This document shows, piece by piece, positions 1 to 5,654 of a stretch of 9,000 nt of DNA; the first letter of the stretch is position 1; every line of letters starts with the position of its first letter. Under the pieces are notes generated by a model. It made no database searches. It saw nothing but the letters and a program-made list of their open reading frames with translations, and had not been told where the DNA came from. The stretch comes from Candidatus Saccharimonadota bacterium. Lineage in GTDB: Bacteria; Patescibacteriota; Saccharimonadia; Saccharimonadales; Saccharimonadaceae. The stretch is taken from positions 1 through 9,000 of the forward strand of contig DODJ01000053.1 in assembly GCA_003545655.1 (NCBI GenBank). Direction: 5' to 3'. Made by a program: the position numbers and the translations under genes.

Positions 1-1
1 G

Positions 2-295
2 TCAGGAGTGAAAGTGACAGAGGGCGATATGAAGCATGATATAGCAGTTGATGGCGTGTTCGTGTTCGTCGGGTTACTTCCGAATACGGTCTTCTTATCT
101 GAAACACCGATTGAGCTTGATGAAGTCGGACTTATAAAGACAAATAACCGTCTGGAGACCTCGATGCACGGGGTGTTTGCCAGCGGGGACGTTCGGAGCG
201 GTGCGACAATGCAAATCGCGAGCGCAGTAGGTGAGGGGGCTTCAGCTGCCTTAGCTATTCGTGAATATCTAGACGAGTTCGACCGTGCCGCTTAG
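2..295 (+). CDS. Thioredoxin reductase-like flavoprotein, C-terminal fragment
   Basis: This is the last 97 residues of a pyridine nucleotide-disulfide oxidoreductase; the open frame enters from the left edge, so the GTG codons near the edge are internal. What is seen: a GVFVFVGLLPNT stretch, matching the family's G-hydrophobic-G-x-x-PNT segment, then a T-S-M-H-G-V-F-A-S-G-D-V block, the second FAD-binding motif, and a following Q-I-A-S-A-V-G-E-G-A-S-A-A-L helix that contacts FAD in thioredoxin reductases. It ends in a short helix typical of the family C-terminus. In the family such enzymes move electrons from NADPH through FAD to a CxxC disulfide and then to thioredoxin, in the cytoplasm. The CxxC and NADPH-binding parts lie outside the window, so a related NADH oxidoreductase or ferredoxin-NADP reductase-like member is possible. 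Its stop overlaps the stop of the convergent next gene by 4 bases. Confidence 0.85.
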   Translation, partial: SGVKVTEGDMKHDIAVDGVFVFVGLLPNTVFLSETPIELDEVGLIKTNNRLETSMHGVFASGDVRSGATMQIASAVGEGASAALAIREYLDEFDRAA

Positions 296-1266
296 ACGAC
301 ACAGTCTTTAATAAACGATTCTAGCTGGGTTATGATAGCAGGGTCTGCTGTTTCAATGGCTATTTCGCGCGTTCCTAATAACACACCCGTGTAGGCGAAG
401 TTGTGTGATCCACTAATGGCAACTTTATGACCGTCTGTCATAGTGAAGATAATACACTTGGCGTGAAGATACGTATCTTTATTGTAGGTGGTTTTTAGTC
501 GGCTAATAAATTGGCTAACCGTAATTACTATTCTATTAAGCCCCTCGGCCTGATGGGGTAAGTTAAAGAATAGGGTTGTCGGACGCTTTTTTAGGATGCG
601 TGCAAGCTTTCCAGTGGGGCAGTATTGTGAAACGAACGTAATATGCTCCGCCTGTTCGGCAAGTTCGCACGCCCGGCGATAGATTACTGACTGGCCGATA
701 ATACCCCCGTCAATAAGAACGCGCATGTCGCCATGTTCGTACGTTACGCTGGGGTAATTGGTTGAGCGACGCTCTGCAAGTTGTAGACGTTTTTGTTCGT
801 CGCAAAGGCGATCAGCAAGCAGGGTATCTTTGAGCATGAACATATAATCAACGTTCGTAATGCCTTGTTCGTACATATTTACTCCGCCGAAACTAAAGAT
901 AGTATTGTCCACGATACACCACTTACTATGAGTTCTGCCGTTGAATACCGTTATACGACCTCGGCCAAGCCACGAGAATTTGACGCCAGAGCGCTTGAGT
1001 ACTTTTACCATACGGTTCGTATCTCTTGCGCCAGGGCTGTAATAGCGCACCGGTAAAAACCCTCCACTTACTTCACCAAACGTAAAAACATCGGCAGCAA
1101 CGATAACCTCAACGCCACGTTTAGCAGCATTTTCGAGAGCAGTGATAAGGGTATGGGTTTTTTCGTGGTCGGCAATTACCATTGAAAGTAAATAAATACG
1201 CGTGGTGGCGGTTTCCATAGCGCGAGTTGCGCGCGTCACGTATTCGGTTGGCGATATAAGTTGCAT
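292..1266 (-). CDS. Phospholipase D-superfamily protein (cardiolipin synthase-like)
   Basis: A 324-residue protein with two PLD half-domains. The first HKD motif is complete: H113, K115 and D120, followed by GG and N130. The second has H268 and K270 and then GSHN at 286-289 and E301, but the motif Asp position holds T275. In the superfamily the two histidines, one from each half, do the phosphodiester transfer, so both catalytic His/Lys pairs are present and activity is plausible. Members include cardiolipin and phosphatidylserine synthases, phospholipases and some nucleases; the sequence does not tell which. No signal peptide or membrane segment is apparent, whereas true cardiolipin synthases usually carry N-terminal membrane helices, so a peripheral lipid enzyme or a nuclease-like role is open. 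The ATG start is preceded by no clear Shine-Dalgarno but by a TATAAT box 12 bases away. It is a lone gene, convergent with the flavoprotein and divergent from ppa. Confidence 0.8.
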   Translation of the reverse strand: MQLISPTEYVTRATRAMETATTRIYLLSMVIADHEKTHTLITALENAAKRGVEVIVAADVFTFGEVSGGFLPVRYYSPGARDTNRMVKVLKRSGVKFSWLGRGRITVFNGRTHSKWCIVDNTIFSFGGVNMYEQGITNVDYMFMLKDTLLADRLCDEQKRLQLAERRSTNYPSVTYEHGDMRVLIDGGIIGQSVIYRRACELAEQAEHITFVSQYCPTGKLARILKKRPTTLFFNLPHQAEGLNRIVITVSQFISRLKTTYNKDTYLHAKCIIFTMTDGHKVAISGSHNFAYTGVLLGTREIAIETADPAIITQLESFIKDCVV

Positions 1267-1278
1267 TTTCGTCTTTTG

Positions 1279-1284
1279 ATTATA
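1279..1284 (-). promoter_or_regulatory. -10 box of the PLD-family gene
   Basis: On the minus strand the hexamer reads TATAAT, a perfect -10, ending 12 bases before the ATG. A start site about 7 bases downstream would leave a leader of roughly 5 bases. No convincing -35 is seen at 16-18 bases, and no Shine-Dalgarno is visible. Confidence 0.5.
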
Positions 1285-1302
1285 TACGCTTTAGTTAAAA
1301 AC

Positions 1303-1311
1303 TGCTAAAAT
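1303..1311 (+). promoter_or_regulatory. Extended -10 promoter of ppa
   Basis: TGCTAAAAT is an extended -10 element (TG, one base, then TAAAAT, five of six consensus matches). It lies in the 73-base divergent gap and would start transcription near 1318, giving a leader of about 20 bases that holds the ribosome binding site. No good -35 is seen, as expected for extended -10 promoters. Confidence 0.55.
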
Positions 1312-1329
1312 TAAAGTGATAGAACAAAA

Positions 1330-1334
1330 AGGAG
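1330..1334 (+). promoter_or_regulatory. Ribosome binding site of ppa
   Basis: AGGAG, five bases before the ATG at 1340. It decides the start: an upstream in-frame GTG at 1316 lies before this site and next to the predicted transcription start, so it is not credible. Confidence 0.8.
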
Positions 1335-1339
1335 ACCGT

Positions 1340-1864
1340 ATGGCATACAAAGAAGTTACTGCTGGTGATATCATAGATGGTGTTGTGAATGTTATTGTTG
1401 AGATTCGTAAGGGTGAGCGAAACAAATACGAATTTGACAAAGAAACAGGTCGTCTTTTTCTCGATCGTGTGAATGGGACAACTCTTGGATATCCGAGCGA
1501 CTATGGGTATATACCCGATACTTTATGTGAGGACGGTGACCCGCTTGATGCGTTGCTTATTATTGATGAATCGGTGCCTCACGGTACGGTTGTGCCTTCG
1601 CGCCCAATTGGTGTATTGTACTTCGAGGACGATGGCGAGATGGACGAGAAGCTTATCGTAGTTCCTGCTGACGATATCAGCAAGGACCACATCAAGGAAC
1701 TTGATGATCTTGGCGAAAATTTCAAGAAGGTAATCGAACATTTCTATAGTCACTACAAGGATTGGAAAAAAGATTGGAAAGGTGTGGACGGCACGCTTCA
1801 TGGTTGGGGTGACGCAGCCGCAGCGATGAAGGTGGTACGCGAGTCTATTGCTCGTGTAGCTTAG
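1340..1864 (+). CDS. ppa: Inorganic pyrophosphatase (soluble family I)
   Basis: A 174-residue cytoplasmic enzyme that hydrolyses pyrophosphate to two phosphates and so pulls forward nucleic acid, aminoacyl-tRNA and other syntheses. Length is typical for bacterial family I enzymes. The signature EDGDPLDALL gives D65, D67 and D70, and the other metal and substrate residues known from the E. coli enzyme are present at almost identical numbers: E21, K29, E31, R43, Y51, Y55, D97, D102, K104 and Y139-K140. The active site therefore looks complete. The ATG at 1340 is chosen because of the AGGAG site before it and because it gives the usual N-terminus. The gene is monocistronic: its own extended -10 promoter lies upstream and a terminator follows 25 bases after the stop. 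It is convergent with rel, 11 bases apart. Confidence 0.97.
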   Translation: MAYKEVTAGDIIDGVVNVIVEIRKGERNKYEFDKETGRLFLDRVNGTTLGYPSDYGYIPDTLCEDGDPLDALLIIDESVPHGTVVPSRPIGVLYFEDDGEMDEKLIVVPADDISKDHIKELDDLGENFKKVIEHFYSHYKDWKKDWKGVDGTLHGWGDAAAAMKVVRESIARVA

Positions 1865-1875
1865 CCGTTTTCGTT

Positions 1876-3420
1876 CTAGTCTGAGGAAGCCCGCTTACGG
1901 CGGGTTTTTTCACGCACAATTCCGGCTGCGTGGCTAATACTTTCGATGGCGCCCGTCTTTCGTAGCTGAGCGCGTAGCTTAGTGCGGGCATGAGTAGTAA
2001 CAACAAGTTCTTGCCAAGTAGCCTTTGGAAGAGACGTCTTTCGGGTGATAACCTCAACTACGTCACCATTTTGTAGAGGCTTTTCAAATGAGTGAATAAT
2101 CCCATTCACCCTAAACCCATACGCATGCTTGCCAATATCGCTGTGTACAAGATACGCAAAATCGAGGGGGTATGCACCTTCTGGGAGGTTATAAATATCG
2201 CCCTTTGGTGAATAGACAAAGATACGGTTGCCGAATAGGTCAACAGTAAGTTGCGACTTAGGAATTTCCTCACCACCGCGAAGCTTGGTGGCAATTTCTT
2301 GTAACTGGGTAATCCACTGCATGTGACTAGGCAGTACTGAACTGGCGCGGCTTTTTGTGTAGTCTTTCGAGGTTTTTTGCTCGTGGTAGTGGAAGCTTGC
2401 GGCGAGTCCTCGCTCGGCGTACTCGTGCATTTCGTACGTACGGATCTGGAACTCCACGATTTGCTTCGAAGGGGTGATTACGGTTGTGTGGAGGCTTTGG
2501 TATCCATTCGGTTTTGGTACGGAGATATAGTCCTTGATGCGGGCAATCATTGGCTGGTAAAGCGTATGAAGAACACCAAGCACCCGGTAGCAATCTTCTT
2601 TGTTTTCTACGATCACGCGGAGCGCCATGAGGTCATAGATATCGTCGATTGTGCGTTCACCCTTCAATAGCTTTTTGTGAAGGCTGTAGATACTTTTTAC
2701 GCGTCCATTAATCTCGTGTTTGATATGTTGAGTGGTTAGTGCCTTTTCAACCTCGTTACGTACACCACCTAGTTTACGTGTGCTTTTACCAAGGCGCTTT
2801 CGCATGAGGTTTTGAAGCTTCTGGAATTCGGCCGGGTTGAGGTAGCTAAAGGCGAGTTCTTCAATTTGCATACGTACACGCCCCATACCAAGACGGTCTG
2901 CCATTGGCGCGAAGACCTCTAGGCTCTCTCGGGCAATCTTTAGTTGTTTCGTCTTCGGCATGTATTGGAGAGTTTGTAGGTTGTGGAGCCTATCGGCCAA
3001 TTTAATGATAATCACTCGCACATCGTGGCCGATTGCTATGAGAAGTTTCGAGAGGTTGTCTTTGGTTTGGGGAAGATACTCAGTAAGATCTTGCATACCT
3101 GCACGAGCCTGTGAAACTTTCGTAACACCGTCTACTAAAAAGGCAACGTCTTTACCAAAAAGAGTTTCAAGTTTCTCAAGGGTAACGTCCGTGTCTTCAA
3201 CGGTGTCATGGAGTACCCCAGCGAGCACGGTATCGATATCCATACCCCAATCTACTAAAATAGAAGCAACCGAAAGAGGGTGAGTGATGTATGGTTCTCC
3301 GCTTTTACGTTTTTGGCCTCGGTGAGCTTTTGAGGCGATATCAATTGCATGCTCTAATTCTAAGAGCTGCTCATCTTCGTAAAAAGGTTTTGCATGTTCG
3401 AGTAACTCGCTCTTTTTCAT
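1876..3420 (-). CDS. rel: Bifunctional (p)ppGpp synthetase/hydrolase, short Rel form
   Basis: A 514-residue RelA/SpoT homologue that makes and degrades the alarmone (p)ppGpp. The HD hydrolase domain (about 25-175) keeps its metal ligands: H47, H71-D72, E75-D76 and D143. The synthetase domain (about 230-345) keeps R240-K242-S243, the Mg-binding D263 and E323 (in EFQIRT), and the G-loop Y307. The RIKD motif at 294-297 is the RxKD form found in bifunctional enzymes rather than the ExDD of synthetase-only RelA. A TGS domain follows at about 392-458. The protein then ends after some 55 basic residues, without the alpha-helical, zinc-finger/CC and ACT/RRM regions of the usual 700-750-residue enzymes. 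The stop codon is clean. A TATACT box ends six bases before the ATG, suggesting leaderless transcription. It diverges from gap and converges on ppa, whose terminator lies inside its last codons. Confidence 0.95.
   Translation of the reverse strand: MKKSELLEHAKPFYEDEQLLELEHAIDIASKAHRGQKRKSGEPYITHPLSVASILVDWGMDIDTVLAGVLHDTVEDTDVTLEKLETLFGKDVAFLVDGVTKVSQARAGMQDLTEYLPQTKDNLSKLLIAIGHDVRVIIIKLADRLHNLQTLQYMPKTKQLKIARESLEVFAPMADRLGMGRVRMQIEELAFSYLNPAEFQKLQNLMRKRLGKSTRKLGGVRNEVEKALTTQHIKHEINGRVKSIYSLHKKLLKGERTIDDIYDLMALRVIVENKEDCYRVLGVLHTLYQPMIARIKDYISVPKPNGYQSLHTTVITPSKQIVEFQIRTYEMHEYAERGLAASFHYHEQKTSKDYTKSRASSVLPSHMQWITQLQEIATKLRGGEEIPKSQLTVDLFGNRIFVYSPKGDIYNLPEGAYPLDFAYLVHSDIGKHAYGFRVNGIIHSFEKPLQNGDVVEVITRKTSLPKATWQELVVTTHARTKLRAQLRKTGAIESISHAAGIVREKTRRKRASSD
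1890..1910 (+). terminator. Rho-independent terminator of ppa
   Basis: CCCGC, a five-base loop TTACG, then GCGGG followed directly by six T. The stem is GC-only and the T run lies on the plus strand, so it ends ppa transcripts. It sits entirely inside the last codons of the convergent rel gene, where it encodes a basic K-T-R-R-K-R-A stretch. It would not act for rel, since no T run follows in that direction. Confidence 0.85.
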
Positions 3421-3426
3421 TTTACT

Positions 3427-3432
3427 AGTATA
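3427..3432 (-). promoter_or_regulatory. -10 box of rel, leaderless arrangement
   Basis: On the minus strand TATACT is followed by six bases and then the ATG, so a start site at the usual distance falls on or next to the start codon. No Shine-Dalgarno is present. The -35 is not recognisable. A second AT-rich stretch (TATATA) lies further upstream and could be an alternative, also without a Shine-Dalgarno in its leader. Confidence 0.45.
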
Positions 3433-3440
3433 CGAAAGTT

Positions 3441-3468
3441 TTGGTACGAGGGGTAGATGGTATATAAT
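3441..3468 (+). promoter_or_regulatory. Promoter of the gap-pentose phosphate operon
   Basis: TTGGTA (3441-3446) and a perfect TATAAT (3463-3468) with a 16-base spacer. The expected start site is near 3475, leaving a leader of about 38 bases with a purine-rich ribosome binding site. It partly faces the rel promoter in the same 92-base gap, so the two may compete for polymerase. Confidence 0.6.
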
Positions 3469-3496
3469 GTACGGTAAATACTGCTAATGCTTACGA

Positions 3497-3503
3497 AGGG
3501 GTG
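3497..3503 (+). promoter_or_regulatory. Ribosome binding site of gap
   Basis: AGGGGTG, nine bases before the ATG at 3513. It overlaps the in-frame GTG at 3501, which excludes that codon as the start and supports the ATG, giving the standard M-A-K-T-K-I-A-I-N-G N-terminus. Confidence 0.65.
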
Positions 3504-3512
3504 GGCTTTACT

Positions 3513-4535
3513 ATGGCGAAGACGAAAATTGCAATCAATGGCTTTGGTCGTATTGGACGAAATGCATTTAAACTAGCATTTGGTCGTAGCGACCTAGAGG
3601 TGGTTGCGGTGAATGACCTTACGGATACAAAAACTCTTGCGTATCTACTAAAACACGACAGTAATTACGGGACATACGCACACGAGGTAAGCTACGATGA
3701 TACCGGTATCGTGGTTGATGGCAAGCATATTAAAGTAATTGCCGAGCGTGATCCTGCAGCGTTGCCGTGGGATACGCTAGGGGTACAGCTTGTCATTGAA
3801 TCTACGGGACGTTTTACCGACAAGGAGTCCGCTGAACTCCATATTAAAGCTGGCGCAAAACGGGTGGTTATTAGCGGCCCTTCAAAAAGCGATGGCGTTG
3901 ACACTATTGTGCTTGGCGCAAATGATGACAAGGTTGAAGGCGCGAGCCACGTAGTGAGCAACGCTAGCTGTACTACTAACTCGCTTGGTGCCGTTATGGC
4001 GGTGCTTGACGCTGAATTTGGCGTACAAAAGTCACTCCTTACTACTGTTCACAGCTACACAGCAAGCCAGGTAGTGCAGGATGCCCCGGCGAAGGATCTT
4101 CGTGAAGGCCGGAATGCTGCCGAGAATATCGTTCCTACAACAACTGGTGCGGCGATTGCTGTAACAAAGACGCTACCGCAGCTTGAGGGTAAATTTGATG
4201 GATTAAGTATTCGCGTACCTACACCTGTTGTTTCACTCAGCGACGTAACGGTACTTCTAGAACGCGATGTGACAGTAGAGGAAATCAACGGGGCATTCAA
4301 GAAGGCTGCCTCGGAGCCATATTATCAAGGTATACTTGCTGTAAGTGAGGAGCCACTTGTGAGTCGAGACTATATTGGGAATAGCCACTCGGGTATTGTT
4401 GATCTCCTTTTAACAAAAGTAGTGGATGGTAATTTAGCAAAAATTATGGTGTGGTATGACAACGAGTGGGGTTACTCGAATCGTCTCGTCGAACTTGTGT
4501 CCGACGTTGCTAAAAGTATGCACCGCGAAGCATAG
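3513..4535 (+). CDS. gap: Glyceraldehyde-3-phosphate dehydrogenase
   Basis: A 340-residue phosphorylating GAPDH: glyceraldehyde 3-phosphate plus NAD and phosphate gives 1,3-bisphosphoglycerate. The N-terminal Rossmann domain has the glycine motif NGFGRIGR (9-16), and D35 after the second strand is the residue that favours NAD over NADP. The active-site signature ASCTTNSL (151-158) supplies the catalytic C153, with H180 as its base. The PTTTGAA phosphate loop is at 208-214 and the C-terminal W-Y-D-N-E-W-G-Y motif at 314-321. Length and motifs are normal. It is first in a five-gene operon, 19 bases before rpiB. Placed with pentose phosphate enzymes, it would consume the glyceraldehyde 3-phosphate that transketolase and the epimerase branch deliver. 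Confidence 0.97.
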   Translation: MAKTKIAINGFGRIGRNAFKLAFGRSDLEVVAVNDLTDTKTLAYLLKHDSNYGTYAHEVSYDDTGIVVDGKHIKVIAERDPAALPWDTLGVQLVIESTGRFTDKESAELHIKAGAKRVVISGPSKSDGVDTIVLGANDDKVEGASHVVSNASCTTNSLGAVMAVLDAEFGVQKSLLTTVHSYTASQVVQDAPAKDLREGRNAAENIVPTTTGAAIAVTKTLPQLEGKFDGLSIRVPTPVVSLSDVTVLLERDVTVEEINGAFKKAASEPYYQGILAVSEEPLVSRDYIGNSHSGIVDLLLTKVVDGNLAKIMVWYDNEWGYSNRLVELVSDVAKSMHREA

Positions 4536-4544
4536 GCGAGATAA

Positions 4545-4552
4545 AGGGGGAG
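4545..4552 (+). promoter_or_regulatory. Ribosome binding site of rpiB
   Basis: AGGGGGAG immediately before the ATG at 4555. It supports this start over the in-frame ATG at 4456, which lies deep inside gap. Confidence 0.65.
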
Positions 4553-4554
4553 TC

Positions 4555-5010
4555 ATGAAAATTTATGTAGGGGCTGATCATCAAGGATTTCATCTTAAAG
4601 AGGACGTGCTTGCTTATTTGAGTAAGCATGGGTATGAGGTTGAAGATGTTGGGGGTGCTTCGCTTGACCCGAACGATGACTTTCCCACCTTTGCCCAGGC
4701 AGTTGCGCTAAAAGTACTTGGAAGTGACGATGCTGATCCTCGTGGGGTGTTGCTATGCGGGGGAGGTCAAGGAATGGCTATGGCCGCTAATCGCTTTAGG
4801 GGTATCCGAGCGAGTGTTATTTGGGATGCCTTTGAAGCGAAAATGACGCGTAACGATAATGACAGTAACGTCATTAGCCTTCCTGCTCGTATTTTTACGC
4901 AACTTGATGATAGTGCATGGCAAGGGGTGCTCGAGACATGGCTTAATACCCCATTTGCCGGCGCAGTTCGATACAAACGCCGCAATGCGGAACTGGACGA
5001 ACTTTCATAA
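4555..5010 (+). CDS. rpiB: Ribose-5-phosphate isomerase B family protein, divergent
   Basis: A 151-residue RpiB/LacAB-family sugar-phosphate isomerase, expected to interconvert ribose 5-phosphate and ribulose 5-phosphate. The N-terminal GADHQGFHLK (6-15) with D8-H9 and the CGGGQG...AANRFRGIRAS block (68-87) with the catalytic cysteine C68 place it in the family. Two motif positions differ from the E. coli enzyme as I recall it: the Thr of C-G-T-G is Gly (G70), and the His of the H-N-D-x-N-V motif, thought to open the sugar ring, is Asp (D101 before N102-D103). Substrate choice is thus less certain than the family call. The operon position, directly before ribulose-phosphate epimerase and transketolase, argues for ribose 5-phosphate isomerase activity. 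Its TAA stop shares one base with the ATG of rpe (TAATG), so translation is probably coupled. Confidence 0.87.
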   Translation: MKIYVGADHQGFHLKEDVLAYLSKHGYEVEDVGGASLDPNDDFPTFAQAVALKVLGSDDADPRGVLLCGGGQGMAMAANRFRGIRASVIWDAFEAKMTRNDNDSNVISLPARIFTQLDDSAWQGVLETWLNTPFAGAVRYKRRNAELDELS

Positions 5011-5654
5011 TGAGTATGATCGTCCCTACAATAATGCCCGAGACGCTCGATGCCTTACGCGCTACGCTGCAGGCATATCAGCCATTTGCGCGTAGGATTC
5101 ATATAGATATAAGCGATGGCGAGTTTGCTCCGGTATTTTTACTAAGCGAATCACAGCTGTATTGGCCTGAAGGTTGGGAAGTAGATATTCACGCAATGGT
5201 GGCACGTCCCTCAGAGCATCTCCCTCAGCTTATACAGCTAAAGCCGAGCATGATTATTTTACACGCTGAAGCTCAGGAGAACATCCTACCGCATATTCGT
5301 ACTATCAAGGAGGCGGGTATTAGGGCTGGAGTCGCTTTGCTGAAAACAACAGTCCCTTCAAGTGTTGAAGCGGCGATACGAGAGGCAGACCATGTAATGA
5401 TTTTTTCTGGCGATCTTGGGCATAATGGTGGCACCGCGAGCATGATGCAGCTTGAAAAAGTGCGCCTTATTAAAAAAGTGAAGCAAGATGTGGAAATCGG
5501 GTGGGATGGCGGAGTAAACATAGAGAACGCGTACACGCTTACCCAAGGCGGTGTAGATATTCTAAATACTGGTGGGGCGATAGCCCAAGCCGAGTCTCCA
5601 GCAAACGCGTACCAGGCACTAGTAAAGGAAATAAATAAGCGGGGGGTTATATGA
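5010..5654 (+). CDS. rpe: Ribulose-phosphate 3-epimerase family protein, divergent
   Basis: A 214-residue TIM-barrel protein of the Rpe family, expected to interconvert ribulose 5-phosphate and xylulose 5-phosphate. The four metal ligands of the family are all present: H31 and D33 (in HIDISDGEFAP), H61 (in DIHAMV) and D166 (in WDGGVN). D33 and D166 are also the acid/base pair. The usual N-terminal A-P-S-I-L is V-P-T-I-M, and the normally very conserved P-G-F-G-G-Q loop after strand 6 reads GDLGHNGGT (134-142), so the loop over the substrate differs. The start overlaps the rpiB stop by one base; a second ATG two codons later is possible. The end overlaps the next gene by four bases (ATGA). Only the operon and the conserved ligands, not the loop, fix the substrate. 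Confidence 0.87.
   Translation: MSMIVPTIMPETLDALRATLQAYQPFARRIHIDISDGEFAPVFLLSESQLYWPEGWEVDIHAMVARPSEHLPQLIQLKPSMIILHAEAQENILPHIRTIKEAGIRAGVALLKTTVPSSVEAAIREADHVMIFSGDLGHNGGTASMMQLEKVRLIKKVKQDVEIGWDGGVNIENAYTLTQGGVDILNTGGAIAQAESPANAYQALVKEINKRGVI
5641..5646 (+). promoter_or_regulatory. Ribosome binding site of transketolase N-terminal gene
   Basis: A run of six G four bases before the ATG at 5651, located inside the last codons of rpe. It allows independent initiation in addition to coupling through the ATGA overlap. Confidence 0.5.

Noticed and set aside
793..1056. Plus-strand ORF of 87 codons inside the PLD gene
   Set aside because: It is antisense to a clearly conserved gene, has no family motif and no convincing ribosome binding site; a shadow frame.
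1316..1339. Upstream GTG start for ppa adding eight residues
   Set aside because: The Shine-Dalgarno lies after it and the predicted transcription start is beside it; ATG at 1340 fits E. coli numbering of the active site.
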